Below are positions 9,356-19,127 of a stretch of DNA of 64,000 nt, in pieces. The DNA is taken from assembly GCA_028877275.1 (NCBI GenBank), contig JAPPFP010000022.1, forward strand, positions 36,795 to 100,794. Direction: 5' to 3'. The DNA comes from Acidobacteriota bacterium. Its GTDB lineage: Bacteria > Acidobacteriota > Thermoanaerobaculia > Multivoradales > Multivoraceae. How positions within the stretch are numbered: the stretch's first letter is position 1; each line of letters opens with the position of its first letter. A model generated the notes under the pieces. The model was not told the origin of the DNA. It did not search any database and saw nothing but the letters and a program-made list of their open reading frames with translations. The position numbers and the translations under genes are program-made.

Positions 9356-11293
9356 TCAGTCCGCCGCGAGCACCTCCTTCACCGCCCGGTGAGCCTCGCG
9401 GATCGCCGCGTCCGTGTGGGGGCTCGCGGCGGCGTCGGCGCCGGCGATGGCGACCCGGCCGAAGGGTTGCCTCGCCGTCACCACGGGCCGATCGTCGCCC
9501 GTCTCGAAGGCCCACTCCGGCGGATCGAAGAGCGGGTTGTAGGTGTAGGTGTAGCCGTGCGGCCAGCGGTTGACCGTGATCGCCGCGATGTCGCGCTGGT
9601 CGTCGAAACCGCTTGGGCCGAGCATCCGGTTGAGCTGGTCCCGGATGTTGGCTTCCACCGTCTCGAACGTGGTGCGGAGAAGGTCCATCCGGCCGGCTCG
9701 ATGCTGCTCGCGCCGGGACAGGCCCGCCTCGCACGGATAGCGGTACATCGAGATCACCAGCGGCTCGTCCGGCGAGGTCGACGTCCGGTAGTCCCCGAGC
9801 GAGAGCTGCTCGGCGAGCCCCACCGAGGTGTGGTAGCCGCCTGGGGCCTCGATGTAGGAGACGCCGGCCTCGGTGAAGGCGCGCCAGTTCCGCAGCAGCA
9901 CGCTCGTGTACTGGAGCGGCGATTTGACCGGCCAGGACAGGGCGTCCCGTTGGGCTTTCGGCAGTTCGGGAACCAGATGGGGAACGATGCCGTGCCAGCA
10001 GGCGAGAATGACCCGTCCGGCCGTGACGGTGTGCCCCCGGTCGTCCCGGACGTAGGTGACCCGGGCCGGGCCGCCCTGCCCGGGCTCGACCCGGATCACG
10101 GTCGAGGACAGCCGGATCCGGGTGCGGTTTCCCGCCCGATCCAGCATCTCGTAGTCGAGCGGCGCCATGACCACGTCCTCCATGGTCGATCCCGGGACGC
10201 TGCCCGGAATGAGCCCGCGCACGAGGAGCCGGGCGATCGTGGCGTTTCCGTCCGGGAAGTAGACGTCGGGATCTCCCTCGTACGCCCGGGCCTGGTTCTC
10301 CCGGCCGTGCTGGCCGCCCGGCTCGTCCGCCAGCAGATCCGGGGGCGTCTCCGGAATCTCCATGCCCGAGAAGCCGGGCAGGCCCTCCTCCCAGGCGTAG
10401 CGCGCCGGATAGGCGTCGATTCCGGTGCAGTAGATGCTCTTGGGCCGGTAGTCGAAGAACCGGACCACCCCCGGATCGCATTTGGCGTGTTCGAGGAGAA
10501 AGTCCCTGTAGCTGATGGTGGCAAGGTACGCCTTCTTCCCGGCCGGCGAGAGGTCCGGCAGGTAGTCCGGCTGCTCCTCGCCGTGGAGCCGGATCAGATC
10601 GGCCCGGACCGCCTCCGACAGTGGCGTGTCGGCGAGAAACTCGGCGAAGGGGCGACTCCCGACACCGGCAACCAGCACGTCCGTGCCGAATGTCTCGCGG
10701 TCGAAGAACATGCCCTGCTCAAGCCCCAGGTTCTCGTAAGTGTCCGCTATCGCGGCGACGGACTCGTAGTAGCGCCCGCGGTCGATCCCGATCTCCTCGA
10801 GGAGGCCCCCAGCGATGTCCCCGTACTGGGAGGGCGCCTCGACGTACAGGGTGCCGCCGCTCATCAGGTAGGTCCGTCCGTCGAGCCGGAACTCGTTGCG
10901 CTTCGCATGGCCACCGAAGTCGTCATGGTTGTCGAGCAGCAGGATCCTGGCGTCCGGGCCCGCCTGCTTCGAAAAGTAGTGCGCGGCCGCAAGACCCGAG
11001 ATGCCGGCGCCCACGACCACCAGGTCATACGCTTCGCCGGCTTCGGTGGCCGTCCACTCCCGGCCCTCCTGGACCAGTTCGTGCGCGACTTCGAACGAGC
11101 CGGGGTGGGAGCCGCGCATTCCCGTGCGCAGCGGCGGATAGGCCGCCGCGCCCTCGCGTTCGATCTCCCGCTGGAACGCGGGTACGTCCCGGCAGGCCAG
11201 GGCGGCGCCGGTCAGGGCGACGGGAATCCCCGAGAGAAAGTCGCGGCGGCTGATGCCGTCTCCGGACAGCCGCGCCTTCCGGGTTGGTGTCAT
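9356..11293 (-). CDS. Tat-exported FAD amine oxidoreductase, spermidine dehydrogenase-like
   Basis: 645-aa flavoprotein. SRRDFLSG (Arg16-Arg17) followed by a hydrophobic stretch is a Tat signal, so the FAD would be loaded before export. The dinucleotide-binding motif DLVVVGAGISGLAAAHYF is near residue 100, followed by ILLLDNHDDFGGHAKRNEF, and near the C-terminus FGRVAIAGADAA, the second FAD contact. Length and the long insertion resemble periplasmic spermidine dehydrogenase rather than short monoamine oxidases. I start at the ATG at 11293 (MTPTRKARL); a frame 21 bases longer is possible. It diverges from a second Tat-exported amine oxidase 50 bp away, sharing a promoter region. Substrate call is by family resemblance. 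Confidence 0.72.
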   Translation of the reverse strand: MTPTRKARLSGDGISRRDFLSGIPVALTGAALACRDVPAFQREIEREGAAAYPPLRTGMRGSHPGSFEVAHELVQEGREWTATEAGEAYDLVVVGAGISGLAAAHYFSKQAGPDARILLLDNHDDFGGHAKRNEFRLDGRTYLMSGGTLYVEAPSQYGDIAGGLLEEIGIDRGRYYESVAAIADTYENLGLEQGMFFDRETFGTDVLVAGVGSRPFAEFLADTPLSEAVRADLIRLHGEEQPDYLPDLSPAGKKAYLATISYRDFLLEHAKCDPGVVRFFDYRPKSIYCTGIDAYPARYAWEEGLPGFSGMEIPETPPDLLADEPGGQHGRENQARAYEGDPDVYFPDGNATIARLLVRGLIPGSVPGSTMEDVVMAPLDYEMLDRAGNRTRIRLSSTVIRVEPGQGGPARVTYVRDDRGHTVTAGRVILACWHGIVPHLVPELPKAQRDALSWPVKSPLQYTSVLLRNWRAFTEAGVSYIEAPGGYHTSVGLAEQLSLGDYRTSTSPDEPLVISMYRYPCEAGLSRREQHRAGRMDLLRTTFETVEANIRDQLNRMLGPSGFDDQRDIAAITVNRWPHGYTYTYNPLFDPPEWAFETGDDRPVVTARQPFGRVAIAGADAAASPHTDAAIREAHRAVKEVLAAD

Positions 11294-11343
11294 TGCCTGG
11301 AGTCGAGTGTACATTCGGTTCCGCTAGAGTCTTCCGCGCGACC

Positions 11344-12780
11344 ATGACTCCAACCGTGGCGCCGAACTTGGCAAGCGCAACCGCCAGTCGCCGGCAGTTC
11401 GTCGTCGGGGTGTCATCGCTGTTGGCGGGGAAGGCAGTCCTGGCAAGCGGCGCCGCGGCTTCCACGGGCCGCCAGTCTGCCGTTCGCGGACACGACGTCG
11501 ATGTCGTGGTGGTCGGCGGCGGCTTCGCCGGGGTCTCCGCCGCGCGCGATTCGATGAAGAACGGCTACTCGACGCTGCTGCTCGAAGCGCGCGACCGGCT
11601 CGGCGGCCGCACCTGGACCGCCGACTTCGACGGCGACCAGGTCGAACTCGGGGGCACCTGGATTCACCACACCCAGCCCTTCGTCTGGGCCGAGAAGGAA
11701 CGCTACGGCCTGGAGATCGAGGAGACCCCAGCCGCGGTGGCGGATGCCGGCTACCTGATCGTGGACGGCGAGCGCATCCGGCTGACGGAGGCCCGGTACG
11801 TCGAGACGTACGAGGCCTGGCGGCGCTACCACGCGGAGGCGCGATGGATCGTTCCGCGGGCGTGGGACATCCTCCACAACCGCGACGCCGCTCTCGCCGC
11901 GGACCGGATCAGCGCGACGGACCACATCGAGCGGCTCGAGCTCTCGTCCCTCCAGCGGAACTACCTGCGAGCCGTCATCGCGATCATGGCGAACGGGCAG
12001 CCGGAGACGATGTCCTACCTGGAGCTGATGCGCTGGCACCTCGCCGGGGGCGGCTTCCTGCCGACTGTGGAGGACTCCGTCGCGCGCTTCAAGCTCAAGC
12101 GCGGCACGCGGGCCCTCCTCCAGACGATGGCCGCCGACGCGGGACTCGAGGCCAGACTCGAGACGCCCGTCCAGTCCATCCGCGACCGCGGCGACGGGGC
12201 CGTGGTGGTCACCGGGGCAGGCGAGGAGATCCAGTGCCGGGCCGTCATCTGCTGTCTGCCGATGAACACGATCGCGGACGTCGCCTTCGACCCCCCGCTC
12301 GCCGCCGGAGTGGTCGAGGCGGGCCGGCAGCGCCACGCCGGCGCCGGCTTCAAGCTCCTGCTCAAGGCCGAAGGCGATGTCGGCAATGTCGCCACCTACG
12401 CGATCGGCGAGCCGATCGACTGCGTGATGACCTACAAGCAGGCCGCGAACTACACGCTGCTGGTGGCGTTCGGCAAGGACCCGTCCGATCTCGACGTGGA
12501 CGACGGCGACGCGGTGCAGCGGGCGCTGCGGGCGCACGTCCCGCGGGCGGAGTTGATCGGCAGCATGAGTCACGACTGGAACGGCGACCGGTACTCGCGG
12601 GGCACCTGGGCCGTGTACCGGCCCGGCTGGGTGACTCGCCACTACGACGAGTTCCAGCAGGATCGGGGCCGCATCCTGTTCGGCTCCGGCGACCACGGAG
12701 AAGGCTGGCGCGGCTTCATCGACGGCGCCATCGGCGGCGGCATCAGGGCGGCGCAGCGGGCGAAGAGCCTACTCGGCTGA
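11344..12780 (+). CDS. Tat-exported flavin monoamine oxidase
   Basis: 478-aa protein. N-terminal SRRQFVVG (Arg16-Arg17) plus hydrophobic stretch is a probable Tat signal. The FAD-binding start is VDVVVVGGGFAGVSAARD, then LLEARDRLGGRTWT, the amine-oxidase GGRxxT motif, and LGGTWIHHTQPF; the C-terminal FAD motif is ILFGSGDHGEGWRGFIDGAIGGG. This is the flavin-containing amine oxidoreductase family (monoamine or polyamine oxidase). Products would be aldehyde, ammonia and peroxide or a reduced carrier. ATG at 11344 is preferred to a longer start at 11284 that would overlap the divergent gene. Next gene is a dimethylglycine dehydrogenase-like flavoprotein, 37 bp on. Confidence 0.78.
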   Translation: MTPTVAPNLASATASRRQFVVGVSSLLAGKAVLASGAAASTGRQSAVRGHDVDVVVVGGGFAGVSAARDSMKNGYSTLLLEARDRLGGRTWTADFDGDQVELGGTWIHHTQPFVWAEKERYGLEIEETPAAVADAGYLIVDGERIRLTEARYVETYEAWRRYHAEARWIVPRAWDILHNRDAALAADRISATDHIERLELSSLQRNYLRAVIAIMANGQPETMSYLELMRWHLAGGGFLPTVEDSVARFKLKRGTRALLQTMAADAGLEARLETPVQSIRDRGDGAVVVTGAGEEIQCRAVICCLPMNTIADVAFDPPLAAGVVEAGRQRHAGAGFKLLLKAEGDVGNVATYAIGEPIDCVMTYKQAANYTLLVAFGKDPSDLDVDDGDAVQRALRAHVPRAELIGSMSHDWNGDRYSRGTWAVYRPGWVTRHYDEFQQDRGRILFGSGDHGEGWRGFIDGAIGGGIRAAQRAKSLLG

Positions 12781-12817
12781 GTATCCGGAACCAGTCTCGA
12801 ACGAACCTCGAACGAAG

Positions 12818-15304
12818 ATGCGCCCGGAGTCCGGACGAAATCGAGAACCGCGGCGCGAGGGCGCGGCGGAGTTGCCGCGCCGCGCGAGCGTGATCGTCAT
12901 CGGTGGCGGCGTGATCGGCTGCTCGGTCGCCTACCACCTCGCGCGCTCTGGACGCTCCGACGTGCTCTTGCTCGAGCGCTGGCAGATCACTTCCGGCACG
13001 ACCTGGCATGCCGCGGGCCTGCTCGGCCAACTGCGGCAGTCGGTCACGATGACGAACCTCGCCCGCTACACGAGCGAGCTCTACGCTCGCCTCGAGGAGG
13101 AGACCGGGCAGCCGACGGGCTATCGCCGCTGCGGCTCCCTCTCGGTCACCGCCGATCCGGAGCGGTTCGAGGAGCTTAAGCGCGGCGCTTCGCTGGCGAA
13201 GGTGTTGGGGCTGCAGGTCGATGTCGTGACGGCGAAGACGATCGGAGAACGGGTCCCGCTGCTCGAGACATCCGACCTGCTCGGCGGACTGCACATCCCA
13301 GGCGACGGCTACGCGAACCCGACGGACGTAACCCTGGCGCTGGCCGCGGGCGCCCGCGCCGCCGGCGCCCGGATCGTCGAGCAGGTGCCGGTGACCGCCG
13401 TTCGCACTGCCGGGGGACGTGTTGCCGGCGTCACCACGGAGCAGGGGGACATCGATGCCGACTGCATCGTTCTCTGCGCCGGCATGTGGACCCGGGAGCT
13501 GGCCGCATCCATCGGCGTCAACGTTCCGTTGCATGCCTGCGAGCACTACTACGTCCGCTTCGACGGCATCGAGGGACTCGACGCGAACCTGCCCGTCGTG
13601 CGGGACTACGACGCCATCTCGTACTTCCGGTACGACGCGGGCAAGCTGATCGTCGGCGTCTTCGAGCCGAACGCGCGGCCCTGGGGCATGGAGGGCATCC
13701 CCGAGGACTTCTGCTTCGACGAGATCGCCGCCAACCGCGAGCACTTCGAGCCGTTGCTGCGCGGCGCCAGGGAGCGCATGCCGGCTCTTGAGTCGGCCGA
13801 GGTCCTGCAACTCTTCTGCGGCCCGGAGAGCTTCACGCCGGACGTCCGCTACCACGTCGGCCAGGCACCCGAGTGCGAGAACTGCTTCGTCGCGGCCGGC
13901 CTGAACTCGATCGGAATCCAGTCCGCGGGCGGGATCGGCAAGGTCGTTTCCGAGTGGATTCTCGAAGGCCATCCGCCGGCCGACCTCTGGGAAGTCGACG
14001 TGCGCCGCAACATGCCCTTCCAGGGCAACCGCCGGTACCTGCGCGAGCGGGTCTCCGAGAGCCTCGGCCTCCTCTACGCGATGCACTACCCGTATCGCCA
14101 GTTCGAGACGGCGCGGGGCGTGCGCCGGTCACCGCTCCACGACCGCCTGGAGGCCGCCGGCGCCTGCCACGGTGAGCTCGCCGGCTGGGAGCGGCCGAAC
14201 TGGTACGCGCCGAAGGGCGTGCCGGCCCGCTACGAGTACAGCTACGGGCGCCAGAACTGGTTCGAGTACTCGGCCGCCGAACATCGGGCCGTGCGGAAGA
14301 ACGTGGGATTGTTCGACCAGTCGTCGTTCGCGAAGTTTCGCCTGGAAGGGCGGGATGCGGCCAGGGTGCTCAACCGGGTCTGCGCCAACGACGTCGACGT
14401 GCCGCCCGGCCGCATCGTCTATACGCAGTGGCTCAACGAGCGCGGCGGCATCGAGGCGGATCTCACCGTGACGCGCCTGGAGGAGGACTGTTTCCTGATC
14501 GTCACCGCCGTCACCTCCGAGATGCGGGACTTTCACTGGCTCAAGGGCCACATTCCGGGCGACGCGCACTGCGTGCTGACGAACGTGACCTCGGCGATGG
14601 GTGTGATCTCGCTGATGGGCCCAGCGTCCCGCGATCTCCTGCAGTCCCTGACGCCGGCGAATCTGGCCAACGGAGCCTTCCCGTTCGCGACGAGCCGCGA
14701 GATCGAACTGGGCTACGGCGTGGTTCGGGCATCGCGCATCACCTACGTCGGCGAACTCGGCTGGGAGCTCTACGTTCCCACGGAGTTCACGGCCGGCGTC
14801 TACGACGAGATCGTGGCTGCCGGCGAGGGGTTCGACCTCGTCCATGCCGGTTACCACGCCCTGGACTCGCTGCGCATCGAGAAGGCCTACCGCCACTGGG
14901 GCCACGACATCACCGATCAGGACTCGCCGCTCGAAGCAGGCCTCGGGTTCGCCGTCAAGTTCGACAAGGCCGGCGGCTTCATCGGGCGCGAGGCGCTGCT
15001 CAGGCAGAAGGAGAACGGCGTCCCGAAGCGGCTGATCCAGTTCAGGCTCCGGGATCCGCAGCCGTTGCTCTACCACAACGAACCGATCTGGCTGGGCGAC
15101 GAAATCGCCGGCTACGTCACCTCCGGGAACTACGGCCACAGCCTTGGAGCGGCCGTCGGCCTCGGCTACGTCCCCATGTCGCTGTTGCCGGACTTCCCCG
15201 AACTGCCTAGTCGCTTCGAGATCGAGGTCGCCGGCGTCCGCGTCCCGGCCGAGGCCTCCCTCCGACCCATGTACGACCCTGGCAACAGCCGCGTTCGGAG
15301 CTGA
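12818..15304 (+). CDS. Dimethylglycine/sarcosine dehydrogenase-like flavoprotein (DAO + GcvT domains)
   Basis: 828-aa two-domain enzyme. The N-terminal half is a D-amino-acid-oxidase fold (VIVIGGGVIGCSVAYHLA, Gly29-Gly34) with TSGTTWHAAGL; His64 in this motif is the residue that carries covalent FAD in dimethylglycine dehydrogenase. The C-terminal half (from about 440) is GcvT-like, with FDQSSFAKFRLEGRDA, YTQWLNERGGIEADLTVTR and ITYVGELGWELYVP, and would bind tetrahydrofolate to take the one-carbon unit. This fits oxidative demethylation of dimethylglycine, sarcosine or a related N-methyl amine. No signal peptide, unlike the two amine oxidases before it. Long N-terminal tail of about 20 residues before the fold suggests the start could be slightly later. 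Confidence 0.83.
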   Translation: MRPESGRNREPRREGAAELPRRASVIVIGGGVIGCSVAYHLARSGRSDVLLLERWQITSGTTWHAAGLLGQLRQSVTMTNLARYTSELYARLEEETGQPTGYRRCGSLSVTADPERFEELKRGASLAKVLGLQVDVVTAKTIGERVPLLETSDLLGGLHIPGDGYANPTDVTLALAAGARAAGARIVEQVPVTAVRTAGGRVAGVTTEQGDIDADCIVLCAGMWTRELAASIGVNVPLHACEHYYVRFDGIEGLDANLPVVRDYDAISYFRYDAGKLIVGVFEPNARPWGMEGIPEDFCFDEIAANREHFEPLLRGARERMPALESAEVLQLFCGPESFTPDVRYHVGQAPECENCFVAAGLNSIGIQSAGGIGKVVSEWILEGHPPADLWEVDVRRNMPFQGNRRYLRERVSESLGLLYAMHYPYRQFETARGVRRSPLHDRLEAAGACHGELAGWERPNWYAPKGVPARYEYSYGRQNWFEYSAAEHRAVRKNVGLFDQSSFAKFRLEGRDAARVLNRVCANDVDVPPGRIVYTQWLNERGGIEADLTVTRLEEDCFLIVTAVTSEMRDFHWLKGHIPGDAHCVLTNVTSAMGVISLMGPASRDLLQSLTPANLANGAFPFATSREIELGYGVVRASRITYVGELGWELYVPTEFTAGVYDEIVAAGEGFDLVHAGYHALDSLRIEKAYRHWGHDITDQDSPLEAGLGFAVKFDKAGGFIGREALLRQKENGVPKRLIQFRLRDPQPLLYHNEPIWLGDEIAGYVTSGNYGHSLGAAVGLGYVPMSLLPDFPELPSRFEIEVAGVRVPAEASLRPMYDPGNSRVRS

Positions 15305-15344
15305 AACGGAGTAGGCTCGCCCTCGCTACGGACGTCGGTGAAAC

Positions 15345-16556
15345 ATGCGGGCTAAACCTACCCAGGCCGTGATCCTGGCCGGCGGCCGGGGCACCCGTCT
15401 GGCGCCGTTGACGGACACTCTGCCCAAGGCGTTGATTCCGTTCCACGGCAAGCCGTTCCTTGGCCACGTCGTCGACATGCTGCGCGAGCAGGGCTTCGAG
15501 CGCGTCCTGCTGCTGCTGGGCTACCGCGCGGAGGCGATGATCGAGCACTTCGGCGACGGCTCGGCCTACGGTGTCGAGATCAGCCACCGGGTGACAGCCC
15601 CGGACGACCTGACGGCGCACCGGGTCAAGGACGCGGCCGGCGAACTGGACGACCTGTTCCTGCTCCTCTACTGCGACAACTACTGGCCGATGCAGTTCGA
15701 CCGGATGTGGCGCGCCTACGTCGACTCCGGGGCGGCGGCCCAGATCACCGTCTACGCGAACCGCGACGGCTACACGCGGGACAGCGTGATCGTGGGCGAG
15801 GACGGATTCGTGACGGTCTTCGACCGCGGCCGGACGACGCCGGGGCTCAGCGGCGTCGAGATCAGCTACGCGATCCTCGAGAAGTCGGCGGTGCTGCCGC
15901 TCCTGCCGGATCACCAGGAGCTGTTCGAGGAAGCGGTCTACCCGGCACTGACGGCGCGCGGGCAGCTTCACGCCCACTGGAGCGAGCACCGGTACTACAG
16001 CGTCGGCGGCCACGAGCGGTTGCCGTTGACCGAGGCGTTCTTCGCCCGCACGCCGACGATCATCCTCGACCGCGACGGCGTCCTGAACGTGCGCCCGCCG
16101 CGGGCGGAGTACGTCTGCACGCCCGAGGAGCTACGCTGGCTGCCGGGCGCCCGCGAGGCGCTGGCCGCCTTCAACCGGGCCGGCTGGCGGGTGCTCGTCG
16201 TGTCGAATCAGCCCGGAGTCGCCCGCGGGCGGATGACGCTGGACGACCTGGCGGCCGTGCATCGACGGCTGTGCGGGGAGACCGAGGACGCGGGCGGGAG
16301 GATCGATCGCATCTACTTCTGCCCCCACGGCTGGGACGAGGGCTGCGACTGCCGCAAGCCGGCGCCGGGAATGCTCTTCCAGGCCCAGCGTGACCATCAC
16401 CTCGACCTGACACGGACGCCGTTCCTTGGCGACGACGAGCGCGACGGGCAGGCGGCGGACGCGGCGGGCTGTCCCTTCGGCCTGGTCACCGAGAGCGAAC
16501 CGCTGCTCGCGCACGCCGAGCGGCTGCTGGCCTTGCGAACGGCGGCGGTGGGATGA
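15345..16556 (+). CDS. Fused sugar-phosphate nucleotidyltransferase / HAD-IIIA phosphatase (HddC-GmhB-like)
   Basis: 403-aa fusion. Residues 1-235 are a sugar nucleotidyltransferase: [23 protein letters not shown] (GGRGTR 13-18) with the metal site LLLYCDNYW. Residues 238-400 are a HAD-IIIA phosphatase of the GmhB type: ILDRDGVLN (Asp242, Asp244), [11 protein letters not shown], a zinc set CPH...CDCRKP (Cys326, His328, Cys334, Cys336) and FLGDDERD. In bacteria that make GDP-heptose these two steps (GmhB dephosphorylates heptose 1,7-bisphosphate, HddC adds the nucleotide) flank each other, and here one chain does both. The heptose-kinase-like gene at 18120 supports this. It overlaps the next gene by ATGA at 16553. 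Alternative: glucose- or mannose-1-phosphate nucleotidyltransferase activity. Confidence 0.8.
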   Translation: MRAKPTQAVILAGGRGTRLAPLTDTLPKALIPFHGKPFLGHVVDMLREQGFERVLLLLGYRAEAMIEHFGDGSAYGVEISHRVTAPDDLTAHRVKDAAGELDDLFLLLYCDNYWPMQFDRMWRAYVDSGAAAQITVYANRDGYTRDSVIVGEDGFVTVFDRGRTTPGLSGVEISYAILEKSAVLPLLPDHQELFEEAVYPALTARGQLHAHWSEHRYYSVGGHERLPLTEAFFARTPTIILDRDGVLNVRPPRAEYVCTPEELRWLPGAREALAAFNRAGWRVLVVSNQPGVARGRMTLDDLAAVHRRLCGETEDAGGRIDRIYFCPHGWDEGCDCRKPAPGMLFQAQRDHHLDLTRTPFLGDDERDGQAADAAGCPFGLVTESEPLLAHAERLLALRTAAVG

Positions 16557-17650
16557 GCTCGGCCTTCGTTCGGCGTCCGGTCCTGGTGACGGGGCACCGC
16601 GGTTATCTCGGTTCGGTCATGGCGCCGTATCTGATCGAGCGCGGCTACGACGTCGTCGGGCTCGACACGGGCTACTTCGACGACTGCGCGATCACGTCGG
16701 ACCCGGTGCAGATCCCGTCGATCCGCAAGGACATCCGGGACCTCGAACCGGCCGATCTGCGGGCGTTCTACGCGGTGATCCATCTCGCCGCTCTCTCGAA
16801 CGACCCGATCGGCAACCTGGACGAGACCTGGACCGAGGAGATCAACCACCAGTCTTCCGTGCGCCTGGCGGAGCTGGCGCGCGCGGCCGAAGTGCGCCGC
16901 TTCCTGTTCTCGTCGTCCTGCATCATGTACGGCCAGTCCAGCACGGAAACGGTGGACGAAACCTCGCCGCTCGACCCGCGGACCCTGTACGCCCGCTCCA
17001 AGGTCCGAAGCGAGGAGGCGATCCGGGAGCTGGCAGGTGACGGTTTCTCGCCGACCTTCCTGCGCAACGGCACCGTCTACGGTCTGTCGCCGTGCATGCG
17101 CTTCGACACGGTGCTCAACGACCTGACCGGAGCGGCCTTCGCCAACCGGCGGGTCGTCGTCTACGGCGACGGCAAGCCGTGGCGGCCGGTGGTCCAGGTC
17201 GAGGACGTGGCGGCCGCGTTCAGCCGCGTGCTCGAAGCGCCGCTCTCACTGGTTCACAACGAGGCCTTCAACACCGGCGCCGACCACCTGAACCACCGCG
17301 TGATCGAACTCGCGGAGATCGCTGCCGATCTCGTGCCCGGCTGCGAGATCGAGGTGCGGGGCGAACCAGGCGCCGACCAGCGCACCTACCGCGCCTCGTT
17401 CGAGAAGTTCGCCGGCGCTTTCCCGGACTTCGAGTTCCGGGACGCGGCGGCCGGCGCGAAACGGCTGATCGAGGACTATCGCCGCGTCGGCCTCGATGCG
17501 GCGCTCTACGGCGACGCGCGCTTCGTCCGCCTGCGCTGGCTCAACCGGCTGCTCGATTCGGGACGGCTGGACGGCTCCCTGCGCTGGAAGGCCTGCGCGA
17601 GCGGCGAAGAGACAGAACCGGAGGCAGCAAACCTGGAGGGTGGGGGATGA
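16553..17650 (+). CDS. NAD-dependent epimerase/dehydratase (extended SDR)
   Basis: 365-aa extended short-chain dehydrogenase acting on a nucleotide sugar. The cofactor loop is [17 protein letters not shown] (about 10-26), a variant of GxxGxxG with His in the second place; [11 protein letters not shown] follows; the catalytic set is SSS at 120-122 with Tyr146-x3-Lys150 (LYARSK). Substrate-side motifs LRNGTVYG and [11 protein letters not shown] are standard. It overlaps both neighbours by ATGA, so it is translated as part of the 15345-20343 operon. Likely an epimerase, dehydratase or 4-keto reductase for the sugar activated by the gene before; which one cannot be decided from sequence. The C-terminal 50 residues are unlike textbook GalE. 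Confidence 0.82.
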   Translation: MSSAFVRRPVLVTGHRGYLGSVMAPYLIERGYDVVGLDTGYFDDCAITSDPVQIPSIRKDIRDLEPADLRAFYAVIHLAALSNDPIGNLDETWTEEINHQSSVRLAELARAAEVRRFLFSSSCIMYGQSSTETVDETSPLDPRTLYARSKVRSEEAIRELAGDGFSPTFLRNGTVYGLSPCMRFDTVLNDLTGAAFANRRVVVYGDGKPWRPVVQVEDVAAAFSRVLEAPLSLVHNEAFNTGADHLNHRVIELAEIAADLVPGCEIEVRGEPGADQRTYRASFEKFAGAFPDFEFRDAAAGAKRLIEDYRRVGLDAALYGDARFVRLRWLNRLLDSGRLDGSLRWKACASGEETEPEAANLEGGG

Positions 17651-18096
17651 TCCACGGCGTCAAGGTGGTTCCGCTTCGTCAGATCGTCGACGAGCGGGGC
17701 AAGATCATGCACATGCTGAAGGCCACGGACGAGCACTTCCTCGGCTTCGGCGAGATCTACTTCTCGACGGCCTGGCCGGGAACGATCAAGGCCTGGCACA
17801 TCCACCGCTCGATGACCGTCAACAACGCGGTGGTCAGCGGCCGGGCCAAGCTCGTGATGTACGACCTGCGCGAGGACTCGCCGACCCACGGCGAGCTCCA
17901 GGAGGTCTTCTTCGGTGAGGACAACTACGTCCTGGTCCAGATCCCGCCGGGGATCGCCAACGGTTACAAGGCGTACGGCGACCGGCAGGTGATCATGGCG
18001 AACGCCGCCACCGAGCCACACGATCCGGAGGAGATGGAGCGGCTCGATCCCTTCACCGACAGGATCCCCTACGACTGGGCTCTCCGGCACGGCTGA
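17647..18096 (+). CDS. Nucleotide-sugar 3,5-epimerase-like cupin (RmlC family)
   Basis: 149-aa cupin. Start ATG at 17647 overlaps the SDR stop (ATGA). Motifs fit RmlC-type epimerases: [37 protein letters not shown] (the catalytic His region), [22 protein letters not shown] and [16 protein letters not shown]. Shorter than classical RmlC (about 180 aa), as are several cupins that epimerise or isomerise 4-keto sugars. In Campylobacter heptose pathways an RmlC-like epimerase works with an SDR on GDP-4-keto-6-deoxy-heptose, which is a good model for this pair. A 3,4-ketoisomerase role is also possible. Confidence 0.8.
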   Translation: MIHGVKVVPLRQIVDERGKIMHMLKATDEHFLGFGEIYFSTAWPGTIKAWHIHRSMTVNNAVVSGRAKLVMYDLREDSPTHGELQEVFFGEDNYVLVQIPPGIANGYKAYGDRQVIMANAATEPHDPEEMERLDPFTDRIPYDWALRHG

Positions 18097-18119
18097 GACG
18101 GCGGAGAACCGACGCAAAC

Positions 18120-19127
18120 GTGGATGCTTCGCGGCTGATCGTGACCCGCACGCCGTTGCGTGTGTCTCTGGTGGGCGGTGGCACCGACCTGCCGGCGTTC
18201 TACCGGCGGGAGGGCGGCGCGGTGCTCTCGACGACGATCGACCGCTACGTCTACGTCACGGTGAAGCGGCACAGCGAGTTGTTCTTCGAACCGGTCCGGG
18301 TCAACTACTCCCGGAGTGAACAGGTCGAGCGGATCGACGAACTGGACAACAACATCGCGCGCGAGTGTCTGCGTTTCGTGGGTGTCGACCCGCCGGTCTA
18401 CATCTCGACGGTCGGCGACGTGCCGGCGTCCACCGGTCTCGGCGGCTCGAGCGCCTTCGCCGTCGGCCTGTTGAACGCGTTGCACTCCTACAAGGGCGAG
18501 CGCGCCTCGGCGGGTCAGTTGGCGGAGGAGGCCTGCCACATCGAGATCGATGTACTGGGTGCGCGGATCGGCAAGCAGGACCAGTACGCCGCGGCCTACG
18601 GCGGACTCAACCTGCTGTCGTTCAAGAGGGACGGCGGCGTGACCGTCGAGCATCTGCGGATTCGCGGCGACCTCTTGCGCGAGCTGTTCCGTTCGGTGCT
18701 CATGTTCTGGACGGGACACCAGCGGGACGCGAGCGCGGTGCTCTCGGAGCAGGACGACCGCACGGAGCTGAATCTGGAATCGCTGCGCAGGATGCGGGAC
18801 CAGGCGAGCGACCTGCACCGGGATCTCGGCGCGGGCGATGTCGACGTCGAGGGCATCGGCCGGCTCCTCGACGAGGGTTGGCGGATGAAGCGGGAGCTCG
18901 CGGGATCGATCACCACGCCGTTGATCGACGGTTGGTACGACGCGGCAATCGCGGCCGGTGCCCTGGGAGGCAAGCTCTGCGGCGCCGGCGGCGGCGGGTT
19001 CCTGCTGTTCGTCGTGCCGCCCGGTCGGCAGGCCGCGGTCCGTGCGGCGCTGGCCGACCTGTACGAATTGCCCGTCGGCCACGAGTCTCACGGCTCGCAG
19101 CTCGTTGCCCCGTTCCACCATGGGTAG
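18120..19127 (+). CDS. hddA: GHMP kinase, D-glycero-alpha-D-manno-heptose 7-phosphate kinase-like
   Basis: 335-aa GHMP-family sugar kinase. N-terminal VTRTPLRVSLVGGGTDLPAFY is the HddA/L-fucokinase-type start; the ATP loop is PASTGLGGSSAFAVG (102-116); ARIGKQDQYAAAYGGLN and, near the C-terminus, GGKLCGAGGGGFLLFV complete the fold. HddA phosphorylates heptose 7-phosphate at C1 before GmhB and HddC act, which are fused at 15345. GTG start at 18120; ends 8 bases inside the next gene. No GmhA isomerase is in the window, so the sedoheptulose step must be encoded elsewhere. A fucose- or other hexose-kinase role is the main alternative. Confidence 0.78.
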   Translation: MDASRLIVTRTPLRVSLVGGGTDLPAFYRREGGAVLSTTIDRYVYVTVKRHSELFFEPVRVNYSRSEQVERIDELDNNIARECLRFVGVDPPVYISTVGDVPASTGLGGSSAFAVGLLNALHSYKGERASAGQLAEEACHIEIDVLGARIGKQDQYAAAYGGLNLLSFKRDGGVTVEHLRIRGDLLRELFRSVLMFWTGHQRDASAVLSEQDDRTELNLESLRRMRDQASDLHRDLGAGDVDVEGIGRLLDEGWRMKRELAGSITTPLIDGWYDAAIAAGALGGKLCGAGGGGFLLFVVPPGRQAAVRAALADLYELPVGHESHGSQLVAPFHHG

